From the NCBI RefSeq assembly GCF_016907385.1, contig NZ_JAFBBU010000001.1:3100001-3164000 (forward strand): a stretch of 64,000 bases of DNA, written 5' to 3'. The notes below the pieces were generated by a model. That model was not told the origin of the DNA and ran no database searches. It saw only the letters and a list, made by a program, of their open reading frames with translations. This DNA is from Subtercola frigoramans. Its GTDB lineage: Bacteria > Actinomycetota > Actinomycetes > Actinomycetales > Microbacteriaceae. Made by a program: the position numbers and the translations under genes. Every line of letters starts with the position of its first letter. Position 1 is the first letter of the stretch. Shown in pieces: positions 35,370 through 45,244 of the stretch.

Positions 35370-37533
35370 GATGTATGCCTCCGAGAGCAAAGGGGCCGCC
35401 TGTTGTGGTGTTGACAGAGACAGTCACCCGTGCCAGCGAGTCTGTCAGCCCCGTTCCGGCAAGAGGCGCATCGACTTCTCCGCTGATGGCCGTCGTCGAA
35501 CTGATGACTGTGCCATTCTGCCTGACCTCGATGACTTCGCCCGGGTTCAGGCCTGTCACCTCGAGAGAGTATCGGGCGAGGTCAGGCACACCGCTGAACA
35601 ACTGCACGGCCCCGGTTGCCTGGCTGAATGTTGCTCCCGCTGCGTCAGGAATGTACGACCAACTGGGCTGCACGACCACAGGCACGGCCACAACCGCCGA
35701 TTTCGAGAGGTCAATCAGGGTGAACGTGGAATTCTGTTCGGTCACCGCCGAAGGGTCGTAGTCGGCGTAGGCCCCGCTGCCTACGAGCACGAACCGTTCG
35801 GGAGTCTGGTTCCAATAGCTCAGCTGGGAGAGACTCGAACGGTACCCCAGGTCACCTCTAAGGCTGACGTAGCTGACATCGGGAACATCGCGCAGAGCCT
35901 GAGCCACCCACAACTGCTGAAAGAGACTGTTGGTCGCGACCGCCACCGAACTGCCGTCACCCGAACCGAGCCCAGAGACCCACGCGGCCGCTTCGGCATA
36001 GTCATTTGTGACGATCTGGTCGTTGGACTGCTCGTCGACGGTGAACGAATTGGTGACTTTCACACCGAAGAAGGCGCACAGCACGGCCAGGCCAGCCGCA
36101 ACGACGCTGAAGGTCAATGCGGTTGTGGGCTTCGAGCGTTTCTTCAGCCAGCTGTGGATGCCCGCCCAACCGATTCCCGCGACAGCTATCGCCAGCGGCG
36201 TGACAAGCCCGGCTCCCCGGCCAGCAGAGTAATCGTTGCCGCGATAAGCGATGTACGCGACGACCACCGCTGACACGATCGTGCCGATCGCCAGCCCTCG
36301 TGATCGCTTGCCCACGATAGCCGCAAGGATTCCGAGCGTCACGCCCGCGATGATCAGTCCCAGTTCGATTCGTTCGAGCAGAGGATGCGCCGGCCCGGGC
36401 CCCGGCACCAGCACGGGCTCGTACGGACCCAGCAAGCGGGCGAGTGCACGGCCAGCAGAAACGGGAACCGGGGCGCCGGTTGACGCGACACCCGCGACGA
36501 GCAGAAGGTTCTGAACTGCCCGGTACCAGATGACGGCGCCCATCACCATGGACAGGCCCAGTACCGTGACAGCTCGAAGCATTGCCGGCCAGATCTGTCT
36601 CGGCGGGCGCACCAGCACGATCAGCACGAGCACGATTGCAAGGAACGGGAGGTACTCGGTATAGGTCCCGACCAGCGCTGCGAGCAGGAGCGCGGCAAGC
36701 CAGAGCGGTGCCCTGCGTTCGGCCCGCGTGCTTTCGATCACCACGATGATCACGGCGATCACAAGGGGGAGCAACGCAATCCCCAGCAGCGAGTCGGCGT
36801 TCTGGGTAAGAACCTGGTTGACCAGCGAGAAAGAGGTCACGGCGACAAGTCCGATACCCGCCCGCCAGACCGGCTTCAGCGCAAAGGCAGCGCCCAGCAC
36901 CCAGATCGCGCCAGGCACAAGAAGAACCCACAACCCCAGCCAGGGGGAGAAAGTGGCAACGGAATGCAGACCTGTCACTGAATCCAGGGCGGCCTGCACG
37001 AGCTCCTGCCCCAGACGGAGCCCGGAGATGATGCTGTTCTGCGCCGACCCGAACGCGGGCGAGTCGGCGCCGGTCACTGGGTTGGTACCGATGTCGGGTA
37101 CGCGGGTGAACGGGTGCCCGATCAGCCAGTCGATCACCGAGACATAGTAGTTCGCGTCGTTGCTCGCATTCGGCTGAATCGCGAGCGGGGAGCGGGCCAG
37201 GAGTGACGGAAGCAACCCCAGAACAGCCCCGGGGACACCCACGGCGACCGCGACACCGTACTCGACCACTGCCCGGATGGGTACGAACCGCAGCGAGCGC
37301 TGTCTCCCGATCGCGATGGCGAGCGCTGCGACCGCGAGCGCTGCCGCGATCCAGACCCCGATCGACACCGGGAGGAACAGCCCCGTGATGTGCAGCACGA
37401 CCACGAGGAAGGCCGCTCCGATCAGCGGGAGGGCTGGGAAGAGGAATGCGCGACGTGAGGGTTCGACGACTGAGACGACCGCGAGGCCGAACAGCGAGAG
37501 AAGGGCGAACCCCAGAACCACGGTGGCGATCAC
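35362..37533 (-). CDS. Large multi-span membrane protein, GT-C-like
   Basis: A 723-residue protein with about twelve to fourteen membrane spans over the first 500 residues and a C-terminal extracytoplasmic beta-rich domain of about 210 residues. An outer loop holds NASNDANYYVSVIDWLIGHPF near residue 125; the Asp residues suggest a GT-C catalytic loop, as in the 26544-28088 protein, but I cannot assign a family. It lies between the flippase and a GT4 gene and ends with an 8-base overlap with the latter. Possible roles are transfer of a polyprenyl-phosphate sugar outside the cell, or polymerisation. Confidence 0.7.
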   Translation of the reverse strand: MIATVVLGFALLSLFGLAVVSVVEPSRRAFLFPALPLIGAAFLVVVLHITGLFLPVSIGVWIAAALAVAALAIAIGRQRSLRFVPIRAVVEYGVAVAVGVPGAVLGLLPSLLARSPLAIQPNASNDANYYVSVIDWLIGHPFTRVPDIGTNPVTGADSPAFGSAQNSIISGLRLGQELVQAALDSVTGLHSVATFSPWLGLWVLLVPGAIWVLGAAFALKPVWRAGIGLVAVTSFSLVNQVLTQNADSLLGIALLPLVIAVIIVVIESTRAERRAPLWLAALLLAALVGTYTEYLPFLAIVLVLIVLVRPPRQIWPAMLRAVTVLGLSMVMGAVIWYRAVQNLLLVAGVASTGAPVPVSAGRALARLLGPYEPVLVPGPGPAHPLLERIELGLIIAGVTLGILAAIVGKRSRGLAIGTIVSAVVVAYIAYRGNDYSAGRGAGLVTPLAIAVAGIGWAGIHSWLKKRSKPTTALTFSVVAAGLAVLCAFFGVKVTNSFTVDEQSNDQIVTNDYAEAAAWVSGLGSGDGSSVAVATNSLFQQLWVAQALRDVPDVSYVSLRGDLGYRSSLSQLSYWNQTPERFVLVGSGAYADYDPSAVTEQNSTFTLIDLSKSAVVAVPVVVQPSWSYIPDAAGATFSQATGAVQLFSGVPDLARYSLEVTGLNPGEVIEVRQNGTVISSTTAISGEVDAPLAGTGLTDSLARVTVSVNTTTGGPFALGGIHHD

Positions 37534-37576
37534 GGCAACGATGGCAGCGGTTCCTCTCTCAGCGGGTTATGGTGGC

Positions 37577-38851
37577 TCAGCTTGTGACGGCGTCTCGGCT
37601 GGTCACGTCGCGCTCGGATTTCATAGCCTGCACCATGCTGGCACCGAGCTGGATCAAAGCAACGCTCGATCCTACGATAAGCGGGCTGGTAACACGCAGA
37701 AGCGGGTCGGCGATCACCAGCACAGGCGCCACGGCTGCGGCGGCGGCAATCACCCATGACCGGATGACGACCGTATGCCTGCCCATGGCGAGGGTGCCAT
37801 CAGACATGATCAGGGCAATCAGGAACACGGCAACCCCGAGGCTCACGAGGGCGATGCCCCCCTCAGAGAGCACCCGGTCCGCCCCGAACAGCAATCCAAT
37901 GACCCAGGGTCCGAGAAGAACCATCCCGACGACGATGGCGACTCCTGCGGCTACCGACACCCCGACAGCAACGAGCACCGTGCGTCTGGCCGCAGAGAGT
38001 TGGTGGAGCTGCCATTCCCTGGCCAGTCGGGGAAGGTACAAGATCTGCAGAACCTGGTAGCCGAAGACTGGAATCCGCGCGATCGTGATGCACACGAGAA
38101 TCTGCCCGGTGAGGGCGGCCCCGCTTTCGCCACCGACGAATCGGGCGATAAGAGTGCCGCTGTTCAAAATCAGCTGGATCGACAGCGCCGCAACAATCAG
38201 GCGCGCAAGCCGGCCGGCGTACAGTCCTGTACGGATTCGATCGAAGGCAAGCCACGATCGGTCTCGAGACAGAACCGCGGGCAGCACAGAGACTGCCGCA
38301 GCTACCGGAACAACGAGCGCGAACGAGAACGAACCCGCGATCCCGGCAGCGAGGATGATCGCCGGGAGAACCACGCGCAGCGCGCCTTCGAGCGCAATGA
38401 TGGCCGAATAGCTCGTGGTTCGCCTACTGCCCGACATCATTCCTCTCACGGGGAACTGCACCGCGTACCCGAAGAACGAGAGCACCAACGCGAGGACGAG
38501 CCCGCCAGAGCCGAGGTAGCCACCCGCTGCGGGAGTGAGCAGGAGCAGGGCGACGAGCCCGGTAGCCACGGCGATTACGAAAGCACAGAGGAAGACGAAG
38601 CGAACGAGACCCCCGCGCCCGTCGGAGACGCCGGCGATCGATCGGGCAGTCTCCTGCTCGACCGGATAGAAGAAGCCGAGGCCCACGGTCACTGTCAACG
38701 ACCAGAACACCGCGAAGTCCGCATAGTCTGCGGTCGAGGTGCCCTGCGAAACGAAGATGAGCAGCACGTAACTGCCGAACCCCGCGATCACCGCCGCAAG
38801 CCCCACGACCAGCGTTCGCAGTGCCGCAGCGCGTGGCATTTGAAGGGGCAC
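37577..38851 (-). CDS. Wzx-like polysaccharide flippase (MOP superfamily)
   Basis: A 424-residue protein with about twelve spans and short loops, the layout of polysaccharide-repeat flippases. FFYPVEQETARSIAG near residue 70 and VFGYQVLQILYLPRLAREW near 270 match loops between spans in this superfamily. I chose GTG 38851, with AGAGGA upstream; the frame opens at 38926 with an unlikely Cys/Arg/Gln-rich start. It heads a leftward run of five genes and is divergent from the UbiA gene. Together with the ABC exporter at 12.6-14.3 kb, it gives this locus two potential routes for moving lipid-linked glycans. Transport direction and substrate are unknown. Confidence 0.8.
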   Translation of the reverse strand: MPLQMPRAAALRTLVVGLAAVIAGFGSYVLLIFVSQGTSTADYADFAVFWSLTVTVGLGFFYPVEQETARSIAGVSDGRGGLVRFVFLCAFVIAVATGLVALLLLTPAAGGYLGSGGLVLALVLSFFGYAVQFPVRGMMSGSRRTTSYSAIIALEGALRVVLPAIILAAGIAGSFSFALVVPVAAAVSVLPAVLSRDRSWLAFDRIRTGLYAGRLARLIVAALSIQLILNSGTLIARFVGGESGAALTGQILVCITIARIPVFGYQVLQILYLPRLAREWQLHQLSAARRTVLVAVGVSVAAGVAIVVGMVLLGPWVIGLLFGADRVLSEGGIALVSLGVAVFLIALIMSDGTLAMGRHTVVIRSWVIAAAAAVAPVLVIADPLLRVTSPLIVGSSVALIQLGASMVQAMKSERDVTSRDAVTS

Positions 38852-38927
38852 GGTAGAGTCCTCTAGGTGTGGTTGGCGGCAACCGTAGCACCCTACCGCC
38901 ATTTGTCTGCGAGGAGAGAACCCCAAG

Positions 38928-39803
38928 GTGAAGCTGTCGCCCCTGATCCGCGGTCTGAGACCGCACCAGTGGCTGAAGAACGTTCTCGTCGTGGCGGCCC
39001 CGCTCGCGGCTGGCGTGCTCTTTCAGCCCGGAGTGTGGCTTGCGGTCATAGCCACGTTTGTCCTTTTCTGCGCAGCCTCGTCGGGCGTCTACCTGATCAA
39101 CGACATCCTCGACGTCGAAGCCGATCGCGAACACCCGAAGAAGAAGAACCGGCCGATCGCATCTGGCGCGCTGGGCATCCGGCTCGCCCTCATCGTCGGT
39201 ATCGCCCTGCTTGTCGCCGCTCCCCTGCTTGCGATAGCGGTTTCTCTCAACCTCGCTCTCGTGATCGCCCTGTATGAGGCCCTGCAGCTCGCATACTGCG
39301 TCTGGTTCAAGCACACCGCGGTTGTCGACCTGGTCATCGTGTCGAGCGGCTTCCTGATCAGGGCCATCGCCGGTGCCGTCGCCCTGTCGATACCCGTGTC
39401 CCAGTGGTTCCTGCTCGTCTCGTTCGCCGGCTCGCTGCTGATGGTTGCCGGCAAGCGGTACTCAGAGAAAGTCGAATTCGAGCATTCCGGTCTGTCGACC
39501 CGCAAATCGCTCGAGAACTATTCGTCGTCATACCTGAGGTTCGTCTGGATGCTCGCGGCAGGACTCGCCACCATTTCGTATTCTCTCTGGGCGTTCGACC
39601 TCGGCGACATGGCCACCAACATCTGGCCTGCGGTCTCGATCGTTCCCTTCAGCATGGCAATATTGCGTTACGCGTACAACGTCGACAAGGGTGTCGCTGG
39701 CGCTCCCGAAGACATCGTTCTCCAAGACAAGCAGCTCCTGCTCTTCGCTGTTCTGTGGCTGGTGACGTTCACCCTCTCGGTGATCTTCCGCGTGCACAAT
39801 TGA
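38928..39803 (+). CDS. Decaprenyl-phosphate phosphoribosyltransferase-like (UbiA family)
   Basis: A 291-residue UbiA-superfamily membrane enzyme with about eight spans. The first metal/pyrophosphate motif is VYLINDILDVEADREHP (Asn58, Asp59, Asp62, Asp66), followed by KKKNRPIASG, essentially the mycobacterial DPPR synthase (Rv3806c) pattern. Such enzymes join decaprenyl phosphate to 5-phosphoribosyl diphosphate. The GTG at 38928 follows GAGGAGAG. It is followed by a UDP-xylose-synthase-like gene, a GT2 gene and, convergently, a PAP2 phosphatase gene, which could remove the 5-phosphate. In mycobacteria this leads to decaprenyl-phospho-arabinose. No DprE1/DprE2 pair is seen here, so the final donor may be ribose. 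Confidence 0.87.
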   Translation: MKLSPLIRGLRPHQWLKNVLVVAAPLAAGVLFQPGVWLAVIATFVLFCAASSGVYLINDILDVEADREHPKKKNRPIASGALGIRLALIVGIALLVAAPLLAIAVSLNLALVIALYEALQLAYCVWFKHTAVVDLVIVSSGFLIRAIAGAVALSIPVSQWFLLVSFAGSLLMVAGKRYSEKVEFEHSGLSTRKSLENYSSSYLRFVWMLAAGLATISYSLWAFDLGDMATNIWPAVSIVPFSMAILRYAYNVDKGVAGAPEDIVLQDKQLLLFAVLWLVTFTLSVIFRVHN

Positions 39804-39820
39804 GAGGAATCACGAAGCCC

Positions 39821-40762
39821 ATGCATTCCCGTGTGCTCCTGGCCGGCGGGGCCGGTTTTGTCGGCTCGCATCTCGCCGATCACTTTCTTGAAGCCGGCAG
39901 CGAGGTCGTCGTCGTCGACAATCTGATCACCGGCTTCAAGACGAACATCGCCCACCTCGCACATGAACCACGGTTCACCTTCATCGAAGACGATGCCACG
40001 AACTCCGAGTCGCTTCCCGGCGCGTTCGACCTTGTACTGCACTTCGCATCGCCTGCATCGCCTCCGCGGTATCTCGCGCACCCCATAGAGACGCTGCACG
40101 CCGGTTCGAGCGTCACCGAGGCATTGCTGAACGTCGCCCAGCGCGACGGGGCGCGCTTCGTGCTGGCTTCGACATCTGAGGTATACGGTGACCCGTCGGT
40201 TCACCCCCAGAGTGAGACGTACTGGGGAAACGTGAGTTCGACAGGCCCTCGAAGCGTCTACGACGAAGCGAAGCGGTACGCCGAAGCTCTCTCATTTGCA
40301 TACCGGCGCAGCTTCGGGGTCGACACCGGGGTCATCAGGCTCTTCAATACCTACGGGCCCCGCATGGACCCTGACGATGGCCGTGCTGTTCCCGCCTTTG
40401 TCAAAGCTGCCCTCGCAGGCAACCCGATTCCCTTGCACGGCGATGGGAGCCAGACTCGTTCCCTCTGCTTCATCGATGACCAGGTGCGCGGAATCGTGGC
40501 CATGGCAGGCAGCCACGAACCAGGGCCCGTCAACATCGGAAACCCGCACGAACAGAGCCTGCTCGAGATCGCTGAGGCGATCATCCGGCTATCGGGGAGT
40601 ACCTCGACCGTGGAGCTTCACCCGCGCCCCGTCGACGACCCCGAACGCCGCCAGCCCGATATCACCCTTGCCCAGCTGTTGTTGGGCTGGTCACCACTGG
40701 TGAATGTCGAAGACGGACTGAACACAACGATCGACTGGTTCAGAAACGAAAGGTCCAAGTGA
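39821..40762 (+). CDS. NAD-dependent SDR, UDP-glucuronate decarboxylase (UXS)-like
   Basis: A 313-residue extended SDR. It has GGAGFVGSHL (9-18), ASPPRYLAHPIETLHAGS (79-96), STSEVYGDP (about 117-125), ETYWGNVSSTGPRSVYDEAK (132-151, catalytic Tyr147 and Lys151) and FNTYGPRMDPDDGR. These are signatures of UDP-xylose synthases, which convert UDP-glucuronate to UDP-xylose. ATG 39821 is used; the frame is open upstream only as a shadow of the UbiA gene. It starts 17 bases after the UbiA stop and its own stop overlaps the next GTG (GTGA). With UbiA it points to pentose chemistry. A UDP-glucose 4-epimerase is a weaker alternative. Confidence 0.85.
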   Translation: MHSRVLLAGGAGFVGSHLADHFLEAGSEVVVVDNLITGFKTNIAHLAHEPRFTFIEDDATNSESLPGAFDLVLHFASPASPPRYLAHPIETLHAGSSVTEALLNVAQRDGARFVLASTSEVYGDPSVHPQSETYWGNVSSTGPRSVYDEAKRYAEALSFAYRRSFGVDTGVIRLFNTYGPRMDPDDGRAVPAFVKAALAGNPIPLHGDGSQTRSLCFIDDQVRGIVAMAGSHEPGPVNIGNPHEQSLLEIAEAIIRLSGSTSTVELHPRPVDDPERRQPDITLAQLLLGWSPLVNVEDGLNTTIDWFRNERSK

Positions 40763-41478
40763 AACTCTCTGTCCTGATACCTGTCTACAACGAGCAGGCG
40801 ACACTGCAGAAGGTGCTCGACAAAGTGCTGGCGATTGCCTGGCAGCCCGAGCTCGGCGTCGAATTCGTGATTGTGAACGACGGAAGCACCGATGAGACGG
40901 CGGCGATCCTCGATTCGATTGCCGACGACCGGGTCACGGTGTTTCACCAACCGACCAACCAGGGCAAGGGTGCTGCCATCCGCAAGGCCGTCGCCCTCGC
41001 AACGGGCGACTATCTGATCATCTGCGATGCCGACGAAGAATACCGGCCGGCCGAGATTCCGGGCCTGGTGCAGCCGATTCTCGACGACGAGGCGACGATC
41101 GTCTATGGCACCCGTACGTTCGGCAGCCATACCTCGTACTCGTATTGGTACGTGATAGGCAACCGTGGAATCAACCTCTTCACCAACATCATCTTCAACG
41201 CCTATGTCTCTGACGTCGAAACCTGTTACAAACTGATGCCGATCTCCTTGTACCGGTCGCTCAGAATCACGTCGAACGGCTTCGGCATGGAGGCCGAGAT
41301 CACGGGCAAGCTCCTGGCGAGGGGGTACCGTCCGTACGAGATCCCGATCTCCTACAAGGCCCGCACCCGTGCAGAGGGCAAGAAGATCACGGCCTGGGAC
41401 GGCGTCGAGGCGCTCTGGATCCTGTTGAAGATCCGCCTGCGAGAAGGCTCACGGCGACAGCCCCCCGTATCGAAATAA
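40759..41478 (+). CDS. Family 2 glycosyltransferase, polyprenyl-phosphate sugar synthase-like
   Basis: A 239-residue GT-A enzyme beginning at GTG 40759 with LSVLIPVYNEQATLQKVLDK. It has FVIVNDGSTDET, NQGKGAAIRKAVALATGDYL and CDADEEYRP, the last giving the metal-binding Asp pair of DPM1-like enzymes, then ETCYKLMPISLYRSL and GFGMEAEITGKLLARGY. It has no C-terminal membrane spans, so it resembles soluble dolichol-phosphate mannose synthase-type proteins. It would charge a polyprenyl phosphate with a hexose or pentose, the substrate for GT-C enzymes outside the membrane. Translation is coupled to the UXS-like gene. Confidence 0.88.
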   Translation: MKLSVLIPVYNEQATLQKVLDKVLAIAWQPELGVEFVIVNDGSTDETAAILDSIADDRVTVFHQPTNQGKGAAIRKAVALATGDYLIICDADEEYRPAEIPGLVQPILDDEATIVYGTRTFGSHTSYSYWYVIGNRGINLFTNIIFNAYVSDVETCYKLMPISLYRSLRITSNGFGMEAEITGKLLARGYRPYEIPISYKARTRAEGKKITAWDGVEALWILLKIRLREGSRRQPPVSK

Positions 41479-41512
41479 CTGTTCGACGGGAGTAGGGCCG
41501 GACGTTCTTCGC

Positions 41513-42022
41513 TCAGTGCAGGAGCAGTATGGTCGGGATCCCGACGATCAGTCCGATGGCGAATCCGGCGAGGATATCCGTCGGGAAGTGCATGCCGAGC
41601 AGCAGTCTGCTGAAGCCCATGGCGAGCACCACGATGACCGCCACCGGCCACAGCCACGGGAAGAACGCGGCGTAGACCACTGCTGCCGCCATCGTCGACG
41701 AAGCGTGCGAACTCGGGAAGCTCAACTTGCTCGGAGCCGTCGAATGAACGACGACACCATTGCCTGATGGCCGCGGCCGGCGGATGACGCGCTTGATGAC
41801 GATCGACAATCCGTGTGCCACGACGACTGCGAATACGCTCCAGAGCCAGAGCAGTGCATGCGTCCAGTCGATGGCGGCTCCGAGTATGCCCAGCAGTATC
41901 CAGCCCGCGGCGTGCTCGCCGAACAGGCTCAGGAGTTTCGCGGGAGGAATCAGTGCCTCGCCGAACCGGCTCTGCTGCAGGCGGGCAAGACCTGCGGATT
42001 CCCGTTCGCGCAATGTACTCAT
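41513..42022 (-). CDS. PAP2-family membrane phosphatase
   Basis: A 169-residue membrane protein with the three PAP2 motifs: KRVIRRPRP, FPSSHAS and SRLLLGMHFPTDILAG (His as nucleophile, Asp as charge relay). The length is close to the mycobacterial decaprenylphosphoryl-5-phosphoribose phosphatase (Rv3807c, about 165 residues), and the UbiA gene nearby supports that role. Undecaprenyl-diphosphate phosphatase is the main alternative. ATG 42022 is chosen on length; the frame is open to 42337 and ATG 42100 is another possible start. It is convergent with the GT2 gene and divergent from the GT4 gene at 42298. Confidence 0.85.
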   Translation of the reverse strand: MSTLRERESAGLARLQQSRFGEALIPPAKLLSLFGEHAAGWILLGILGAAIDWTHALLWLWSVFAVVVAHGLSIVIKRVIRRPRPSGNGVVVHSTAPSKLSFPSSHASSTMAAAVVYAAFFPWLWPVAVIVVLAMGFSRLLLGMHFPTDILAGFAIGLIVGIPTILLLH

Positions 42023-42297
42023 CGGGACCAGACTAGCGGCTGGGTACGGTCGCCCGGGCCCTCCTCCACGAGCGTCTGACCGGGTCCTTCCGTCGTTCAT
42101 GACCCTCACAGGAGGGGTGCCTACGCATGCTGATAGAGTCGGTGCCATCGGCAGCGCGCCCCCTGTTCGCCTCGTCCGCCACGCATTCCGGGCATCGCCC
42201 CGCGAATGTACGACGGTCCCGAGCGAGGCACTGACTTCAGGCGCGGTACTGCTGCGAGAGGTCCACGACGCAGCGCACTCGGGAGTTTTGGAGATAC

Positions 42298-43437
42298 ATG
42301 GCAACGCTTCGCGTGATCGTTGACCAGATGGTGGCACCGGTTCCGGGCGGCATCGGGCGATACACAGAAGAGCTCACCGCCGCGCTGATCCAGACGGCAC
42401 CACGGGACTGTTTCGTCGAAGGGATCGTGTCGGCACAGCCCCATGAGAAACTCGCCGAGCTGAAGACCCGCCTGCCGGGGCTCGCAGAGATCACGAAGAC
42501 CACGCTCGGGCGGCGCGAACTCGCGGCGGCCTGGCAACACGGCCTCTTCACCGGCTCCAACGACGGCATGGTTCACGCCACCTCGCTCATGGCACCGCTG
42601 TCGAAGCACGACCAGCTGCACCAGCCGGGCGAGCAGATCGCCGTGACCATCCATGACGTGGTGCCGTGGACGCACCCCGAGACCCTGACTCCCCACGGCG
42701 TGGCCTGGCACAAGGCGATGGCCAAGCGCGCCCGCAAGTACGCCGACGCGATCGTGGTTCCGACCCACGCCGTCGCCGAAGAACTCGCGCACTACGTGAA
42801 CTTCGGCGAGCGAGTTCGGGTCATCGGCGGGGCCGTGAGTTCGAAACTGGTCGTTCCGGTCGATGCGGATGCCCGGGCAGAGGCCCTCGGCCTGCCCCCG
42901 TCATACGTGCTCGCCGTCGGCACCCTTGAACCGCGCAAAGGTCTCGCAGCGCTCATCCAGGCGCTCGCCAGACCCGACGCACCCGAGCTTCCGCTGGTGA
43001 TCGCGGGGCCGAAGGGCTGGGGCGACCTCGACGTGGAGTCGGTCGCGACCGAGGCCGGACTGGCTGCCGGGCGCGTCCACGTGCTCGGGTTCGTCAGCGA
43101 CGAAGACCTCGCGCTCGTCATCTCACGGGCTGACGTGTTCGTCTACCCGAGCATGGCCGAAGGGTTCGGCCTGCCCGTCATCGAGGCCCTGCACTTCGGC
43201 ACCCCGGTCATCCACACCGATGTGCCCGCATTGATGGAGGTCGCCGACGACGCGAGCATCGTCGTCGCGCGAGAAGACGCCGAAGGGCTGCCGGAACGCC
43301 TCGCGCACGCGATGACCCAGCTGGTGACGCACTCCGAGCTCGCCGCACGACTGCGGATCGCCGGCTTCGACCGCGCACGCGGATTCAGCTGGCGCGACTC
43401 GGCCGAGAAGGTCTGGCAACTGCACGCCGACCTGTAG
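42298..43437 (+). CDS. Glycosyltransferase family 4
   Basis: A 379-residue GT-B enzyme. It starts LRVIVDQMVAPVPGGIGRYTEEL, has VTIHDVVPWTHPETL near residue 118, VLAVGTLEPRKGLAALIQAL near 203, and YPSMAEGFGLPVIEALHFGTPVI (E-x7-E). It resembles mannosyltransferases acting early on polyprenyl-linked sugars and is the last gene of the polysaccharide locus. ATG 42298 has GGAG 5 to 6 bases upstream. It ends four bases from the convergent purE gene. Confidence 0.9.
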   Translation: MATLRVIVDQMVAPVPGGIGRYTEELTAALIQTAPRDCFVEGIVSAQPHEKLAELKTRLPGLAEITKTTLGRRELAAAWQHGLFTGSNDGMVHATSLMAPLSKHDQLHQPGEQIAVTIHDVVPWTHPETLTPHGVAWHKAMAKRARKYADAIVVPTHAVAEELAHYVNFGERVRVIGGAVSSKLVVPVDADARAEALGLPPSYVLAVGTLEPRKGLAALIQALARPDAPELPLVIAGPKGWGDLDVESVATEAGLAAGRVHVLGFVSDEDLALVISRADVFVYPSMAEGFGLPVIEALHFGTPVIHTDVPALMEVADDASIVVAREDAEGLPERLAHAMTQLVTHSELAARLRIAGFDRARGFSWRDSAEKVWQLHADL

Positions 43438-43441
43438 CTCA

Positions 43442-43942
43442 CTACAGCTTGAGCTGCAGCGCCTCGTTCTTGTGCTCGACCGAGGCGGTGAGCTGCTCGC
43501 GATAGACGGCCAGCTTGTCGGCGAGGGCAGCGTCTGAGATGGCGAGCATCGCGACGGCGAGGAGCGCGGCATTGGTCGCGCCGCCGATCGACACCGTGGC
43601 CACCGGGATGCCCGACGGCATCTGCACGATCGAGAGCAGGGAGTCGAGTCCGTCGAGGCGGGCGAGGGGCACGGGCACACCGACCACCGGCAGAGTTGTG
43701 ACGGCTGCCAGCATTCCGGGCAGGTGGGCAGCGCCTCCGGCACCGGCGATGATGACCTTGAGGCCACGCTCGCGGGCTGTTCTGCCGTACCGGATCATCT
43801 TCTCGGGAGTGCGGTGCGCCGAGACCACCTCGACCTCGTGGGCGACACCGAAGTCGACGAGAACGTTGACGGCATCGCTCATCACTGAGAAATCAGAGTC
43901 GCTGCCCATGACGACACCGATCAGAGGGGATTCAGTACTCAT
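43442..43942 (-). CDS. purE: N5-carboxyaminoimidazole ribonucleotide mutase
   Basis: A 166-residue enzyme of purine synthesis that moves the carboxylate of N5-CAIR to C4. [13 protein letters not shown] holds the phosphate-binding Ser/Asp loop, and [11 protein letters not shown] contains the catalytic His of class I Pur[13 protein letters not shown] and [20 protein letters not shown] complete the family pattern. ATG 43942 overlaps the purK stop by four bases, so the pair is translated together. Confidence 0.97.
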   Translation of the reverse strand: MSTESPLIGVVMGSDSDFSVMSDAVNVLVDFGVAHEVEVVSAHRTPEKMIRYGRTARERGLKVIIAGAGGAAHLPGMLAAVTTLPVVGVPVPLARLDGLDSLLSIVQMPSGIPVATVSIGGATNAALLAVAMLAISDAALADKLAVYREQLTASVEHKNEALQLKL

Positions 43943-45087
43943 GGGGCAATGCTAATGTCTGAACCCAGCAGGGCTGCGACGGAGCGTGCTTCGAAAGCTG
44001 CTTCGTCAAGCTCGTCGCCCGTTGCCGTGACGTGCCCGATCTTTCGGCCGGGCCGCGGCTCTTTGCCGTAGTTGTGGACTTTGACGTTCGGCTGGTCTGC
44101 GAGGGCCTTCGGGTACGCATCGGTGAGGTCGCCGGCGGAGGGGCCGCCGAGCACGTTCACCATGACCGTCCAGGGCGCCCTGGTTGCGGTGTCGCCGAGG
44201 GGCAGGTCGAGCACGGCACGCAGGTGCTGCTCGAACTGGCTGGTCACGCTGCCCTCGATGCTCCAGTGACCGCTGTTGTGGGGGCGCATCGCGAGTTCGT
44301 TGACCAGCAGCCGGTCATCCGTCGTCTCGAAGAGTTCAACCGCGAGCACGCCGGTCACATCGAGACTCTCGGCGATGGTGACGGCGATCGAGGCTGCGAG
44401 GTCGACCAGACGGCTGGTGGTGCCGGGTGCAGGTGCGAACACTTCGCTGCACACGCCGTGGCGCTGCACGGTCTCGACGACGGGCCAGAGCCTGGTCTCG
44501 CCGGAGGGGCGGCGGGCCACCAGCTGGGCGAGCTCCCGGCGGAAGTCGACAAGCTCCTCCACCAGGAGAGAGCCCCCGCGACCGTCTTCGTCGAGAATGC
44601 GGAACCAGTCTGTCGACTCGCCGACATCGCGGATGAGGCGCACGCCCTTGCCGTCGTAACCACCGCGGGCGGTCTTCAGAACCGCGTGCCCGTCGTGATC
44701 CTCGAGAAAGGCGGCAAGTTCGTCTTCGGAGCGGACTTCTGCCCAGTCGGGCACGGGGACACCGAGCTCAGAGAGCCGGCGGCGCATGGCGAGTTTGTCC
44801 TGCGCGAAGCGCAGGGCGTCTGGCCCGGGGTGCACCGAGTGCCCTGCGGAGACCAGTTCCCTGAGAATTTCTTCAGGCACATGCTCATGGTCGAACGTGA
44901 TCACATCGACTGTCTTCGCGAACTCCAGCACGGTGGCCAGATCGCGGTAATCGCCGACCGCTGTGGCGGCCAGTTGGGCGGGCGACCCCTCTGCTTCGGC
45001 GAGAACACGCAGATCGATGCCCAGGTTCACCGCCGCCGGAACCATCATCCTGGCCAGCTGGCCACCACCAATTACTCCTACGCGCAA
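43939..45087 (-). CDS. purK: 5-(carboxyamino)imidazole ribonucleotide synthase
   Basis: A 382-residue ATP-grasp enzyme that makes N5-CAIR from AIR, bicarbonate and ATP. It has [14 protein letters not shown], the N-domain loop of Pur[28 protein letters not shown] (ATP-grasp loop), [14 protein letters not shown] and [19 protein letters not shown] 45087 is preferred because GGGGAGG lies 5 bases upstream; GTG 45093, inside that site, would add two residues. It is the first gene of a purK-purE operon divergent from a GtrA gene. Confidence 0.96.
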   Translation of the reverse strand: MRVGVIGGGQLARMMVPAAVNLGIDLRVLAEAEGSPAQLAATAVGDYRDLATVLEFAKTVDVITFDHEHVPEEILRELVSAGHSVHPGPDALRFAQDKLAMRRRLSELGVPVPDWAEVRSEDELAAFLEDHDGHAVLKTARGGYDGKGVRLIRDVGESTDWFRILDEDGRGGSLLVEELVDFRRELAQLVARRPSGETRLWPVVETVQRHGVCSEVFAPAPGTTSRLVDLAASIAVTIAESLDVTGVLAVELFETTDDRLLVNELAMRPHNSGHWSIEGSVTSQFEQHLRAVLDLPLGDTATRAPWTVMVNVLGGPSAGDLTDAYPKALADQPNVKVHNYGKEPRPGRKIGHVTATGDELDEAAFEARSVAALLGSDISIAP

Positions 45088-45244
45088 GCTCACCTCCCCA
45101 CTTTACCCGGGTGGGCGCCCTCGCGTCAGGGGTACCCCTGTTCCCAGAAATCCCGAGGTCGGTACCCTATAGTCGACAGAACAGTTGTCATGAGCGAAGC
45201 ATCGACCATCGTGTCTGCAGGGGCTTCGAGAAAGCACTTTCACT

